Shown: positions 8,188 through 17,600 of the stretch, one piece after another | How positions within the stretch are numbered: position 1 is the first letter of the stretch | Layout of the letters: every line of letters begins with the position of its first letter | DNA from: Rudanella lutea DSM 19387 | GTDB lineage: Bacteria; Bacteroidota; Bacteroidia; Cytophagales; Spirosomataceae | Direction of reading: 5' to 3' | Assembly: GCF_000383955.1 (NCBI RefSeq) | Contig: NZ_KB913013.1 | Coordinates: 3,925,694 to 3,989,693 of the forward strand | Length of the DNA: 64,000 nucleotides | Made by a program: the position numbers and the translations under genes | Notes under the pieces: model-generated | What the model was told of the DNA's origin: nothing | Databases searched by the model: none | Seen by the model: the letters and a program-made list of their open reading frames with translations, nothing else

Positions 8188-9309
8188 TTAGTTCGGAAAC
8201 TGACTCTTGTCGATGCCGGGAATGATGCGCAACGCGTTTTTGTAATACACTTTTTTCAGAATATCGTCGGGCAAACCAATACCGTACATGCGCCAGAATG
8301 CGTGGTACTTTTTGTGGTACGGGAAATACTCGTCTTCTGTTTCCAGAACGCGGAAATAGGTGCTGTATTCGCTCGGCACCCACGAATCTTTGCCGAACAG
8401 AATCCGGTCCTGATATTTCTCGAAGAACTTACGCGACGCCCGGGGTTGGCGACCCAGTTCGGCAATGACGGCCCCAATTTCAACCAGCGTGTTGGGAAAC
8501 ACCTGCATCAGGCTGTCGAGCTTGTTCAGGTCGTTGGGATACCAGCCCATGTGTGCGTTGATAAACGTGGTTTTGGGGTGTTTCCGAAATACATTGTGCT
8601 GTTCTTTGAGCAGGTCGGCCCAGGGTACCGGGTTGTTGGCGTCGCGTTTGCGGCCCGCGTGCAGCTTCAGTTCGAGCCAACGCTCGTTGTAGCGGTCCAT
8701 CGGATCCCAGAACGACTTCGGGTCGGCGGTATGAATCAGAACCGGAATGCCCAGTTCCCCGCATTTGGCCCAGATCGGGTCGAGCCGCGAATCATCGACC
8801 TGTACCCGTTTACCAGTATTGTCTTTAACGCTGAAACCGAGGCTTTTGTAAATCTTGAGCCCTTTGGCTCCGTTCTTCACGTCTTCGGCCAGCAGCTTCA
8901 CGGCCCGGTCGGTCCAGCCGGGTTCGCCAATACCTTCAAAATTGATATTCGAGAACAGAATCAGTCGTTTGGGGTCTGTTTTCTGAATGTTATCGGCGGC
9001 AGCCTTAAAAAACCGGGTGCTCTCGTCGACATTACCCCAGCCGCGCCCGCTCAGGTTAATCATTACCTGCATATTCAGGCTGTCCATTTGCGCTACCAGT
9101 GGGCGCAGGTCGGCCTTATCCATCTGAAACTGATGGTTGTGCACATCGATAAACGGAAACTTAGCCCGCGTGAGCTTATGCTCCGGCACCTTTAGCGTCG
9201 ATACGGGGTCGTATTCTTCAAAGCCGAGGGGCATATCGGCGGTTTTGGGGCTTTGGGCCAGACACGTGCCTGACAGCAGTAGCAACAGAACAGAACGGGA
9301 GATTTTCAT
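8188..9309 (-). CDS. Secreted amidohydrolase (amidohydrolase_2 type)
   Basis: 373 residues with a signal peptide (MKISRSVLLLLLSGTCLAQ). It has a TIM-barrel metal-dependent hydrolase pattern: DVHNHQF early, GLKIYKSLG with a possible bridging lysine, IHTADPKSFWDP, NAHMGWYPND, and LFGKDSW with the final acidic residue. The substrate is unknown; relatives include decarboxylases and lactonases. The gene ends 24 bases before the rhodanese-thioredoxin gene, so the two may be cotranscribed. The ATG at 9309 starts the signal peptide; the longer frame would run into ispF. Confidence 0.85.
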   Translation of the reverse strand: MKISRSVLLLLLSGTCLAQSPKTADMPLGFEEYDPVSTLKVPEHKLTRAKFPFIDVHNHQFQMDKADLRPLVAQMDSLNMQVMINLSGRGWGNVDESTRFFKAAADNIQKTDPKRLILFSNINFEGIGEPGWTDRAVKLLAEDVKNGAKGLKIYKSLGFSVKDNTGKRVQVDDSRLDPIWAKCGELGIPVLIHTADPKSFWDPMDRYNERWLELKLHAGRKRDANNPVPWADLLKEQHNVFRKHPKTTFINAHMGWYPNDLNKLDSLMQVFPNTLVEIGAVIAELGRQPRASRKFFEKYQDRILFGKDSWVPSEYSTYFRVLETEDEYFPYHKKYHAFWRMYGIGLPDDILKKVYYKNALRIIPGIDKSQFPN

Positions 9310-9383
9310 AGAAACGCGGAAAACCAAACGGTCAATCGTTTGGGTGGGTTGTCGAAACAGTAACAGACTGCAAGATACGGGTT

Positions 9384-9863
9384 TCAGGGGGTATAAATCA
9401 AAGCCACGCAATGGGCCGCGATTCCCTCTTTACGGCCTACAAAGCCGAGGTGTTCGGAGGTAGTGGCCTTTATCGAAATATCGTCTTCAGGAATATCCAT
9501 CACCCCGGCCAAACAGGTTTTCATGGCCGGAATATGGGGGTTCAGCTTAGGCTCCTGCAACACAACGGTCACATCCACGTTCGAGACTTCGTACCCGGCC
9601 GCGCGCACCATCCGCAACACTTCAGCCAGCAGTACCTTGCTGTCGACGCCTTTCCAGCGCGGGTCTTTGTCCGAGAAATGGTAGCCAATGTTGCGCATGT
9701 TGGCGGCTCCCAGCAGGGCGTCGCAGAGCACATGACATACCACGTCGGCATCGGAGTGGCCAAATGCACCGTGGGTATGCGGAATCTGAATGCCACCCAG
9801 CCAGAACGGGTGCCCTTCAACCAGTTTATGGACGTCGTAGCCTTGTCCTACACGTATTTTCAC
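9384..9863 (-). CDS. ispF: 2-C-methyl-D-erythritol 2,4-cyclodiphosphate synthase
   Basis: 159-residue enzyme of the non-mevalonate isoprenoid pathway. It cyclises CDP-methylerythritol 2-phosphate in the cytoplasm. Metal ligands are visible in GYDVHKL (D10 and H12) and the FGHSDADVV region; the conserved IGYHFSD and DVTVVLQEPKL blocks are also present. The length is typical. Spacing of 74 bases to the amidohydrolase and 41 bases to the M16 peptidase gene on the same strand allows cotranscription with the peptidase gene. Confidence 0.96.
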   Translation of the reverse strand: MKIRVGQGYDVHKLVEGHPFWLGGIQIPHTHGAFGHSDADVVCHVLCDALLGAANMRNIGYHFSDKDPRWKGVDSKVLLAEVLRMVRAAGYEVSNVDVTVVLQEPKLNPHIPAMKTCLAGVMDIPEDDISIKATTSEHLGFVGRKEGIAAHCVALIYTP

Positions 9864-9904
9864 AGTGAATAGGGGTCAGTCGTTTTTAGAATCTCTTTTC
9901 GAGC

Positions 9905-11152
9905 TTACGCGGTAGCAGCTTCGGCCCTGTAAAAGAGGGTCGAGCTATTTTCGGGGCGGAGTACCTGCCGGGCCATTGCCTGAATGGCATCGGGCGTAAC
10001 AGCCTGAATTTTTTCGGCTTCTCCGTTTACCAGTTCGGCATCGCCCGCGTTGGCGGCAAAGGCGAGGTTCATGGCCCGGTTGAGCAACTCGACTTCCGAG
10101 AACGCCAGCGTCGACTCGGCCTGATTTTTTACCTTCGCCAGTTCGTCGTCGGGTACGGGTTGGTCGATCAGTTCGTTCACCACGGCCTCTACAGCGGCAT
10201 CGGCTTCTTCGAGCATGACGCCCTCGTTAAGCGTGCCCTGAATCACCAGCAGGCCGGGGTCGAGCGAGGCTGTAATGTAAGCCGACAGGTTGTTGAACAG
10301 GGGCGTATCGCGTACCAGCTTCTGGTACAACCGCGACGACTTGCTCCGGCCGAGCATATCGCTCAGCAAATCGGCGGCCTGAAAACCGGGCTCGTAGCGG
10401 CCGGGCATGTGGTAAGCCTTGTAGAGCGCGTTGAGCGGTACGGCGGCTGATGTTTCCAGACGTCGGGCCTCGGTTTGTACGGGCTCTTTGGGCAGGTTGC
10501 GGAGGTACGGCTTGCCGGCCGGGATCGGGGCAAACCACTTGGCGCAGAGTTGCTTTACCTGCTCTACGGTCACGTTGCCAGCCACCACCAAAATGGCGTT
10601 GTTGGGCAGGTAGTAGCGGAAAAAGAAGCTTTTTACATCGTCGAGGGTAGCCTCGGCAATGTGGCTGATGTCTTTGCCGATAGTGGCCCAGCGGTAGGGG
10701 TGTTGCTGGTAGGCGAGGGGGCGGAGTTTGAGCCAGGCATCGCCGTAGGGTTGGTTGAGGTACCGCTGGTTGAACTCTTCAATCACCACCTTTTGTTGCA
10801 CCTCCAACACCTGCGGATCAAACGACAGGCTGAGCATCCGGTCCGATTCGAGCCAGAACGCCGTTTCGATGTTGGCCGCGGGCAGGGTGATGTAGTAATT
10901 CGTAATATCGGGGCTGGTAAAGGCGTTGTTTTCGCCCCCTACGCGTTGCAGCGGTTCGTCGTAGCTCGGAATATGTTTGGAACCCCCAAACATCAGGTGT
11001 TCAAACAGGTGGGCGAAGCCCGTACGTTGCGGGTCTTCGTCGCGGGAGCCAACATTATAGAGTATATTGACGGCGGCAATGGGGGTGCTGGCGTCTTCGT
11101 GAACATACACCCGAAGGCCGTTGTCCAGCGTGAACTGTTCGTAATGAATCAT
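9905..11152 (-). CDS. M16 family zinc metallopeptidase
   Basis: 415 residues with the inverted zinc motif HLFEH (H48, E51, H52) and the distal glutamate region VVIEEFNQRYLNQPYG. M16 proteins form two-lobed chambers that degrade peptides. No signal peptide is evident, so a cytoplasmic location is likely. Many Bacteroidota encode such a single half-length subunit that works as a dimer, often paired with an inactive partner. No inactive partner gene is adjacent here. It is divergent from the TPR gene at 11251. Confidence 0.93.
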   Translation of the reverse strand: MIHYEQFTLDNGLRVYVHEDASTPIAAVNILYNVGSRDEDPQRTGFAHLFEHLMFGGSKHIPSYDEPLQRVGGENNAFTSPDITNYYITLPAANIETAFWLESDRMLSLSFDPQVLEVQQKVVIEEFNQRYLNQPYGDAWLKLRPLAYQQHPYRWATIGKDISHIAEATLDDVKSFFFRYYLPNNAILVVAGNVTVEQVKQLCAKWFAPIPAGKPYLRNLPKEPVQTEARRLETSAAVPLNALYKAYHMPGRYEPGFQAADLLSDMLGRSKSSRLYQKLVRDTPLFNNLSAYITASLDPGLLVIQGTLNEGVMLEEADAAVEAVVNELIDQPVPDDELAKVKNQAESTLAFSEVELLNRAMNLAFAANAGDAELVNGEAEKIQAVTPDAIQAMARQVLRPENSSTLFYRAEAATA

Positions 11153-11250
11153 GCGGAGAATCGGCAGAAGGCCGGTTTACACAAAAATACGGCACACCTC
11201 CATTCAAACCTAACCCACCTCTTTTGAACCCCTTAGCGGGAATGCCATCC

Positions 11251-12390
11251 ATGACACGAACCAAATACCGTACATATCTTTTCTTATTTGCCCTTTTGGC
11301 GGGTGTGGTATCGAGCCTGCCGGCGCGCCCCGTGCAGGCCCAGGTACTGACCGATACGGTGCTCCATCAGACGATCCTGAAGGCCCTCGATAATATCTAC
11401 AACAGCGATTTTGCCGAAGCCGACGTGTATATTCGGCAGTTGCGGAGCCGGTATCCGCAGCATCCGGCGGGCCCCATGTTACGGGCCATGCAGCTCTACT
11501 GGCAACACATTCCGCTGAAAGACAATAAGGTGGCTACCGCTCAGTACGGTCAGGCGTGCGAACAGGCATTGACCCTAGCCAGAAAACGGCTGGAGAAAGA
11601 TGCCGACGATCCCGAAGGTGTGTTTTTTGCGCTGACGGCCCACTCGTATCTGGCCCTGAAGTACCATAACGATGATGAGCTGATGAAGGCTGTTAATGAA
11701 GCGCGCCGGGCATATAGTTACATGAAGCAGGGTTTCGAGCTGACCGAGAAGAACCCGGAGTTTTACTTTACCACCGGCCTGTATAATTATTATGTGGAGC
11801 GCTACCCCATGGAGAACCCGATTGTGAAGCCGATGATGTGGTTTTTCAAAAGTGGGAATATGCCACTGGGGTTGCGTCAGATGGAAGCCGCTACCCGACG
11901 GGCTACCTTTACCCGACACGAAACCGCCTATTATCTGGCCAATATTTACCTGCAACACGAGAGCTCGCCGACCCGCGCGAGTGCGTGGCTGAAACCGCTC
12001 GTGGAGCGTTTTCCTGATAATCCGGTGTTTCTGATGCGCTACACCGAAAGTCTGCTGCTCAACGGGCAGTACGACGAAGCGGCCCGGCTTATGCCCCGGC
12101 TCAAGGCTATGCCCCGCACGTTCCTGAACGTACCGATTCAGCTGTTTGAGGGGTTACTGGCCGAAAAAGACGCTAAAAATGACCGCGACGCGGGTACGCA
12201 TTATCAGGCCGCGCTCCGGCACACGTTTGTGATGCCGTACACCAAAGAGTACCACGCGATGGCCTATGCCGGGCTGGCCCGTATAGCGGCCCGCGCCAAC
12301 AACTCGTCGCTGGCAAAATCGTACTACAGCAAGGCACTTGGGATTAGCGAATACAAGTCGCTGCAGCGCGAGGCTAAAGCGTTCAAGTAA
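11251..12390 (+). CDS. Secreted TPR-containing protein (paralogue of 58620-59846)
   Basis: 379 residues with a signal peptide (residues about 1-33) and helical repeats of TPR character. It shares an order of blocks with the gene at 58620: a short block near PEFYFTTGLYNYYVERYP, then KPMMWFFKSGNMPLGLRQMEAA, then RHETAYYLANIYL and PDNPVFLMRY. The GLYNYY...KP...FF..GN...G..Q(L/M)E pattern is clear in both, so they are paralogues. The ATG at 11251 begins the signal peptide; an ATG at 11242 is also possible. Function unknown, probably a periplasmic protein-interaction scaffold. Confidence 0.8.
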   Translation: MTRTKYRTYLFLFALLAGVVSSLPARPVQAQVLTDTVLHQTILKALDNIYNSDFAEADVYIRQLRSRYPQHPAGPMLRAMQLYWQHIPLKDNKVATAQYGQACEQALTLARKRLEKDADDPEGVFFALTAHSYLALKYHNDDELMKAVNEARRAYSYMKQGFELTEKNPEFYFTTGLYNYYVERYPMENPIVKPMMWFFKSGNMPLGLRQMEAATRRATFTRHETAYYLANIYLQHESSPTRASAWLKPLVERFPDNPVFLMRYTESLLLNGQYDEAARLMPRLKAMPRTFLNVPIQLFEGLLAEKDAKNDRDAGTHYQAALRHTFVMPYTKEYHAMAYAGLARIAARANNSSLAKSYYSKALGISEYKSLQREAKAFK

Positions 12391-12438
12391 GTGGCCCGTT
12401 TGTACTGTTGTCAGATCAGCATCGTAAATGCTCTCTTC

Positions 12439-14367
12439 TCAATAATCAACTTCCAAACCCAGCGCCTTCCGTAACTCGTGGAGGGCGGGGTTCTTCTCGG
12501 CCATGAAGTTGAACTTGTCCTGTGGCGAATAGATGAGCTTTTTGGTTTCGACGGCCTCGACCCGGTATTCTAACTGAATCTGCCGGTTCTGGAGTTGCTC
12601 GCGCAGGTAACCCAGCAAATCGGGTTTCAGATCGACCATGAGGCCGGCCATCAGGTTGTTGTCCAGCGCCAGATGAATGGTGGTTCCGTCGAGCCTGTAC
12701 TCACGGTCGAGTATGAGCTGCTCGCTCACCATGCCGGTTTGGGCGTTGCGCAACACCTTAAAGCGATCCCAGGCAGCGCGCAGGTCGACCTCGGTAAAGG
12801 GCAGGTCGGGCCGGTTGTCGACCACGGCTACATCGGCGTCGTTATCCGCGTTGGTGGCTGCTTTGGGTTGCAGACTGACGGTGCTGCGAAGTTTGCTGCC
12901 CGCCGGAATTCTGGGCACCGACATCACCGGCTTGCCGTTGGCATGCGTCAGCGGAGCGGTTTCGGATGGGTGGGTGGCCGTAACCGACTGTCCATGGGTG
13001 GCATTTCCGTTCGGTACCGGATAGCTTGCACCGTTGCCATTGGCATGGTAACCGTTGACTGGCTCACTCGTAATCGGGTGCGTCGGGACGGGGGTATGCG
13101 CCGGAGCCGGGTTATGGGCTAACGGACTGCCGTTTTTTTTTTCGGTATCCCGCGTGGATACGTCCGGCGTAGGTGCCTCAATCGCGGCCGGGGTGGGATT
13201 GGCGTTGATGGTCGGGTGTGAGGCTGGGGCTGGCGGGGCCAGGTCGGGCAGGGCTTCCCAGTTGAGGGTATGCCTGAGAGCGGCCAGTTTCATCAGGCAC
13301 AACTCCAGGTGCAGACGCTGATCTTTCGCTTGCTTGAAATTGAGGTCGCACTGCCCGCCAATGCTCAGGGCCGACAACAGAAAGGACAACGGAGCCCGCG
13401 CGGCCTGATCGAGGTATTTGGTCCGAACATTTTCGGTCACCTGCAAAAGCTGCACCGTAGCGGCATCGCGGCTCACCAGCAGGTCGCGGAAGTGGCGCGT
13501 GAGGCCCACAATAAACTGGTGCCCATCGAACCCCTTGCGCAGAATCTCGTCGAGCGTCAGCAGGCTTTGGGGCAGGTTGGCACTCAGCAGCAGGTCGGTG
13601 AGCCGGAAGTAATAATCGTAATCGAGAATATGCAGGTTGTCGAGTACTTCCTTGTACCGCAACGTCCGGTCGGTAGAGAACGTCACGTTCAGGTCGAACA
13701 TCGACAGGGCATCGCGCAGACCGCCATCGGCTTTCTGCGCGATGAGGTCGAGGGCGTCGGCCTCGGTTGTGATGCCTTCCTGGGTGGCAATGTTGGCCAA
13801 ATGAGCGGCAATGTGGCCTGGCTGAATTCGGTTGAAATCGAAAATCTGACACCGCGACAGAATCGTCGGCAGAATCTTGTGCTTCTCGGTAGTAGCCAGA
13901 ATGAAAATAGCGTAGCTGGGCGGCTCTTCGAGCGTTTTCAGAAACGCGTTGAAGGCCGCTGACGAGAGCATGTGCACTTCGTCGATGATATAAACTTTGT
14001 ATTTGGCACCGGCCTGGGGCGGAATCCGGACCTGATCGATGAGCATCCGAATGTCATCGACGGAGTTGTTCGAGGCTGCATCCAGCTCGTGAACGTTGAA
14101 CGAGGTATTCTGCCGGAAACTCACGCACGACTCACAGGTATCGCAGGCTTCGGTTTCGGCGGTGAGGTTCTGGCAATTGATTGTCTTGGCTAAAATGCGG
14201 GCGCAGGTGGTTTTGCCCACACCGCGTGGCCCACAAAACAGAAACGCCGAAGCTAAATGATTGGTACGGATGGCGTTACGCAGGGTGGTGGTTATATGCT
14301 CCTGACCAACGACGGTGTCGAACGTTGCGGGGCGATATTTCCGGGCCGAGACCACAAAATTTTCCAT
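12439..14367 (-). CDS. dnaX: DNA polymerase III gamma/tau subunit (clamp loader)
   Basis: 642 residues. Walker A GPRGVGKT at 46-53, a four-cysteine zinc module (CQN...ACDTCESC, residues about 65-81), DEVHML near 125 and the sensor region ATTEKHKILPTILSRCQ define the AAA+ clamp-loader core. A linker rich in Pro, Thr, Asn and His (about 375-515) precedes the C-terminal tau domain. Codons 409-412 (GAA AAA AAA AAC) contain a run of ten A. Slippage in either direction would stop after residue 415 or 418 and yield a gamma-like form. The ATG at 14367 is fixed by the family start MENFVVSARKYRP and by a promoter three bases before it. Confidence 0.96.
   Translation of the reverse strand: MENFVVSARKYRPATFDTVVGQEHITTTLRNAIRTNHLASAFLFCGPRGVGKTTCARILAKTINCQNLTAETEACDTCESCVSFRQNTSFNVHELDAASNNSVDDIRMLIDQVRIPPQAGAKYKVYIIDEVHMLSSAAFNAFLKTLEEPPSYAIFILATTEKHKILPTILSRCQIFDFNRIQPGHIAAHLANIATQEGITTEADALDLIAQKADGGLRDALSMFDLNVTFSTDRTLRYKEVLDNLHILDYDYYFRLTDLLLSANLPQSLLTLDEILRKGFDGHQFIVGLTRHFRDLLVSRDAATVQLLQVTENVRTKYLDQAARAPLSFLLSALSIGGQCDLNFKQAKDQRLHLELCLMKLAALRHTLNWEALPDLAPPAPASHPTINANPTPAAIEAPTPDVSTRDTEKKNGSPLAHNPAPAHTPVPTHPITSEPVNGYHANGNGASYPVPNGNATHGQSVTATHPSETAPLTHANGKPVMSVPRIPAGSKLRSTVSLQPKAATNADNDADVAVVDNRPDLPFTEVDLRAAWDRFKVLRNAQTGMVSEQLILDREYRLDGTTIHLALDNNLMAGLMVDLKPDLLGYLREQLQNRQIQLEYRVEAVETKKLIYSPQDKFNFMAEKNPALHELRKALGLEVDY
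13133..13142 (-). promoter_or_regulatory. A10 slippery tract in dnaX (candidate gamma/tau recoding site)
   Basis: Ten consecutive A on the coding strand at codons 409-412. Loss of one A reads T, A, V, R then TAG; gain of one A, or a -1 ribosomal shift, reads K, R, Q, S, V, S, P then TAA. Products would have 415 or 418 residues, ending just after the clamp-loader core. Short dnaX products by ribosomal frameshifting (E. coli) and transcriptional slippage (Thermus) are known precedents. Confidence 0.6.
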
Positions 14368-14370
14368 ACC

Positions 14371-14401
14371 CAAAGGTACGACTTTTGGGGCCGAGTTTCA
14401 A
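14371..14401 (-). promoter_or_regulatory. dnaX promoter, near-leaderless
   Basis: Minus strand TTG (14399-14401, within TTTG when the next base is read), 20 bases, TACCTTTG (14371-14378), then GGT and the ATG. Consensus and spacing are good. Confidence 0.7.
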
Positions 14402-14690
14402 AGGTCACCGGTCCTGGTTGCGGGCAAAGTGAATCAGCCCCGACACCGGCGAGATGTTCAGCCTGCGATCCTTTTTGTGGAGGTAAGTTTTGACTGTTCA
14501 GGATTTAGGCCTGCTTGCCAGAGCAGACGGCAAAGGCTGAAGGTACAGCGTCTGAATACTCTATTGTATTGAAAGAGTGTTACTTACCTATCAGCTTGTA
14601 GTCATACTTAATACAAAAGATGTTTGCTCTGGCCTTCAGCCTCGGGTTTGGGTAGCTCCTTTTCAACGTAACCCATACGATATCGCCCCA
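14402..14690. other. Intergenic region between dnaX and the sugar dehydrogenase gene
   Basis: No convincing gene, RNA or repeat was seen. The reading frame of the next gene extends 38 codons into it, but the signal peptide starts at 14691. It contains a short inverted pair (GGCTGAAGG near 14536 and CCTTCAGCC near 14632). Confidence 0.5.
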
Positions 14691-17600
14691 ATGTTTACTC
14701 ACTCCTTCCGGGTGTCTACCATCCGGCTACTCATCTGCGTGGTCGCCCTTCTGCTTGGGGGCCTGTTTTCGAGCCCAATGGCTCTCGCTCAGCTGCCCAG
14801 CGGTTTCCTTCAATCGAAAACCCAAACGGGTTATACCGCCCCGATGGGCGTCATTTTTACCACCGACGGACAACGGCAGTTTGTTTGGGAGAAAAGCGGT
14901 AAAATCTGGGTGTCGAACTGGAACGGCGGCCAGTATGTAAAACAAACTACTCCGGTGCTCGACATCAGCGAAGAGGTAGGCAACTGGCGCGATTTTGGGC
15001 TGCTCAGCGTTTGTCTGGACCCCAACTTTGCCACCAACGGCAAAATCTATCTGTTTTACGTAGTGGACCGGCACCATCTGATGAACTTCGGGACAGCCAG
15101 TTACAGCGCCACTACGGACACGTACTACCAGGCTACCATCAGCCGGGTGAGCTGTTATCAATTGCTCAATACCAACGGTGCCCTCTCGGCCAGCTTAAGC
15201 AGCCGTAAGGTATTGCTGGGCGAAACCAAATCGACGGGTGTACCCCTGACCCATGAGTCGCACGCGGGCGGAACCCTGCTGTTTGGGCGGGATGGTACCT
15301 TGCTCCTCTCCACCGGCGACAACGCCAGTTACGCCAGCACCGACAAAGGCAGTGCGCCGGAAACCTATTTTCAGCAGGCGATCAACGACGGCATTATGCG
15401 GACCAATGAAAATGTGGGCGCTTTCCGGTCGCAGATGGTTAACTCGTTTTGTGGTAAAGTTTTGCGGATGGACCCCAATACGGGCAGTGGTTTGCCGAGT
15501 AACCCGTTTTACGATGCCACGAACCCCCGCTCGGCTAAATCGCGCGTGTGGGCACTGGGTCTGCGGAACCCCTACCGTATGACAATTCAGCCCAATACCG
15601 GCAGTATTAACCCGGCCGACGGTAACCCCGGTACCCTGCTGGTGGGCGATGTTGGCTGGAATGTGTGGGAGGATATGCACGTAGTTCGGCAAGGGGGCGA
15701 AAATGCGGGCTGGCCTATTTTTGAGGGCCTCGAAATGCACAGCAGCTACGCCACAGCTGCCCAAACGCTCGAAAACAAAGACGAGCCCAACCCAACCAAC
15801 ACCTGTAATAAGCCATTTCTGACGTTTGCGGATTTACTCAAACAACCGACCAACCCGGTGCAGACCGTAACCAACCCCTGTAGCGGGCAGGCGCTGCCCG
15901 GCTTACAGCGTCGTTATATCCATGCCCGCCCCGCCCTCGACTGGCAGCATGGGGCCGATGTGGCCCGCACCCCTACGTTTAACGGATCCGTAGCTACGGC
16001 CTCTACTTTAGGTACAGCGAGTGGCGTACCCGGCACGCCTTTCCGGGGCAATTGCTCCACGGCCGGTGCTTATTATGCAGGCACCGCATTCCCCACAACC
16101 TGGCGGAACACCTACTACTTTGCGGATTACGGAGCCAACTGGATTCGGGCGGCTACGCTCGACGCCAACGGGGCGGTGACTCAGGTTCGTGACTTTCTGC
16201 CCAATGGCGGAGGCAACGGCATTGTTGATCTGGAATATAACACGCTCGATGGGGCTCTTTACTACGTCAATATCAATACGGGGGAGCTTCTGAAAATCAG
16301 TTACGGGGGAAATCAGCCACCGGTGGCCTCTATTACCTCATCGGCACTGACGGGGCCCTCTCCGCTGACGGTGTCTTTTCGGGGAGATGCCTCGTCTGAC
16401 CCCGACGGCGACCCACTTACCTACGCCTGGGACTTTGGCGATGGGACCACCTCTACGCTCGCTAACCCCACCAAGGTGTTTACCAGCACCAGCAGCCAGG
16501 GGTTTACGGTTCGCCTGACCGTAAACGATGGGCGCGGGTTGAGCGACTCGAAAACCGTACAGGTCTCTGTCAACAATCCGGCCCCTACCGCGAAGATCAC
16601 CAATCCGGTCAACAACGCCCTGTACCCGCTCGACCGCGAAAGTCAGTACACCCTTACCGCAGCCGTTACCGACGATGATGTCCCCGGTCTGACGTATGCG
16701 TGGCAGGTGACGCTCCGGCACAACAACCACGAACACCGCGAACCGGCACTAACCACAGCCTCGCCTACGGTAAATATCTCGCCTGTGGGGTGCGATGGCG
16801 AAACGTACTATTATCTCATTCAGCTGACAGTCACTGACCGGGGAGGGCTTACCGCCCGTGACTCGGTAAAGATTTACCCGGATTGCAACTCGCCCAGTTT
16901 AGCAATCAGCAATTTGCAGGCAACCGCCTTAACCAACTCTGTTCGGCTCAACTGGACCCCGCCCTCGGTTGCGTACGACAACGTTCTGGTGGTAGCGAAA
17001 GCAGGGAGCGGCTTCACAACCCGGCCGGTCGATCTCGTCTACGCGCAGGACGCCAGCTTTACCGGTAGTGGAGCTGCGTTTGAAGGGGGCAAAGTCGTTT
17101 ATCAGGGCGTGGCGACCAGTCTGGTTGTTACAAACCTGACAGCCGGGCAGAAATACTTTTTCCGGGTTTATACCCGCCGGGGTACCGCCTGGACAGGGGG
17201 TGTTGAAACAAGCGCAACCCCATCGGCTCCTGTTTCAGCCTCACTGACGCCCGTAGCCAATGCCTGCTATCGGCTGGTATCTCGGGTGAGTGGTAAAGTG
17301 CTGGGTGTGGAAAATGGCTCGTTAGCCGACGGGGCAACCGTCCGGCAGCGAACCGACGCCAATCAGCCCTGGCAGCAATGGAAATTTGTAGCAACGTCCA
17401 ACGGCTACTATCAGGTAGTAGCCAATCATAGTGGCAAGGTACTGGATGTAGCCGGTAGTTCGACGGCTGATTATGCTGCTATCCAGCAATGGACGTACGG
17501 CGGAGGAAACAACCAGCAATGGAGGCTCCAGTACGATGCGCAGGGGTATTATCAACTGGTAGCCCGGCATTCGGGAAAAATGCTCGACGTACGGGGTAGC

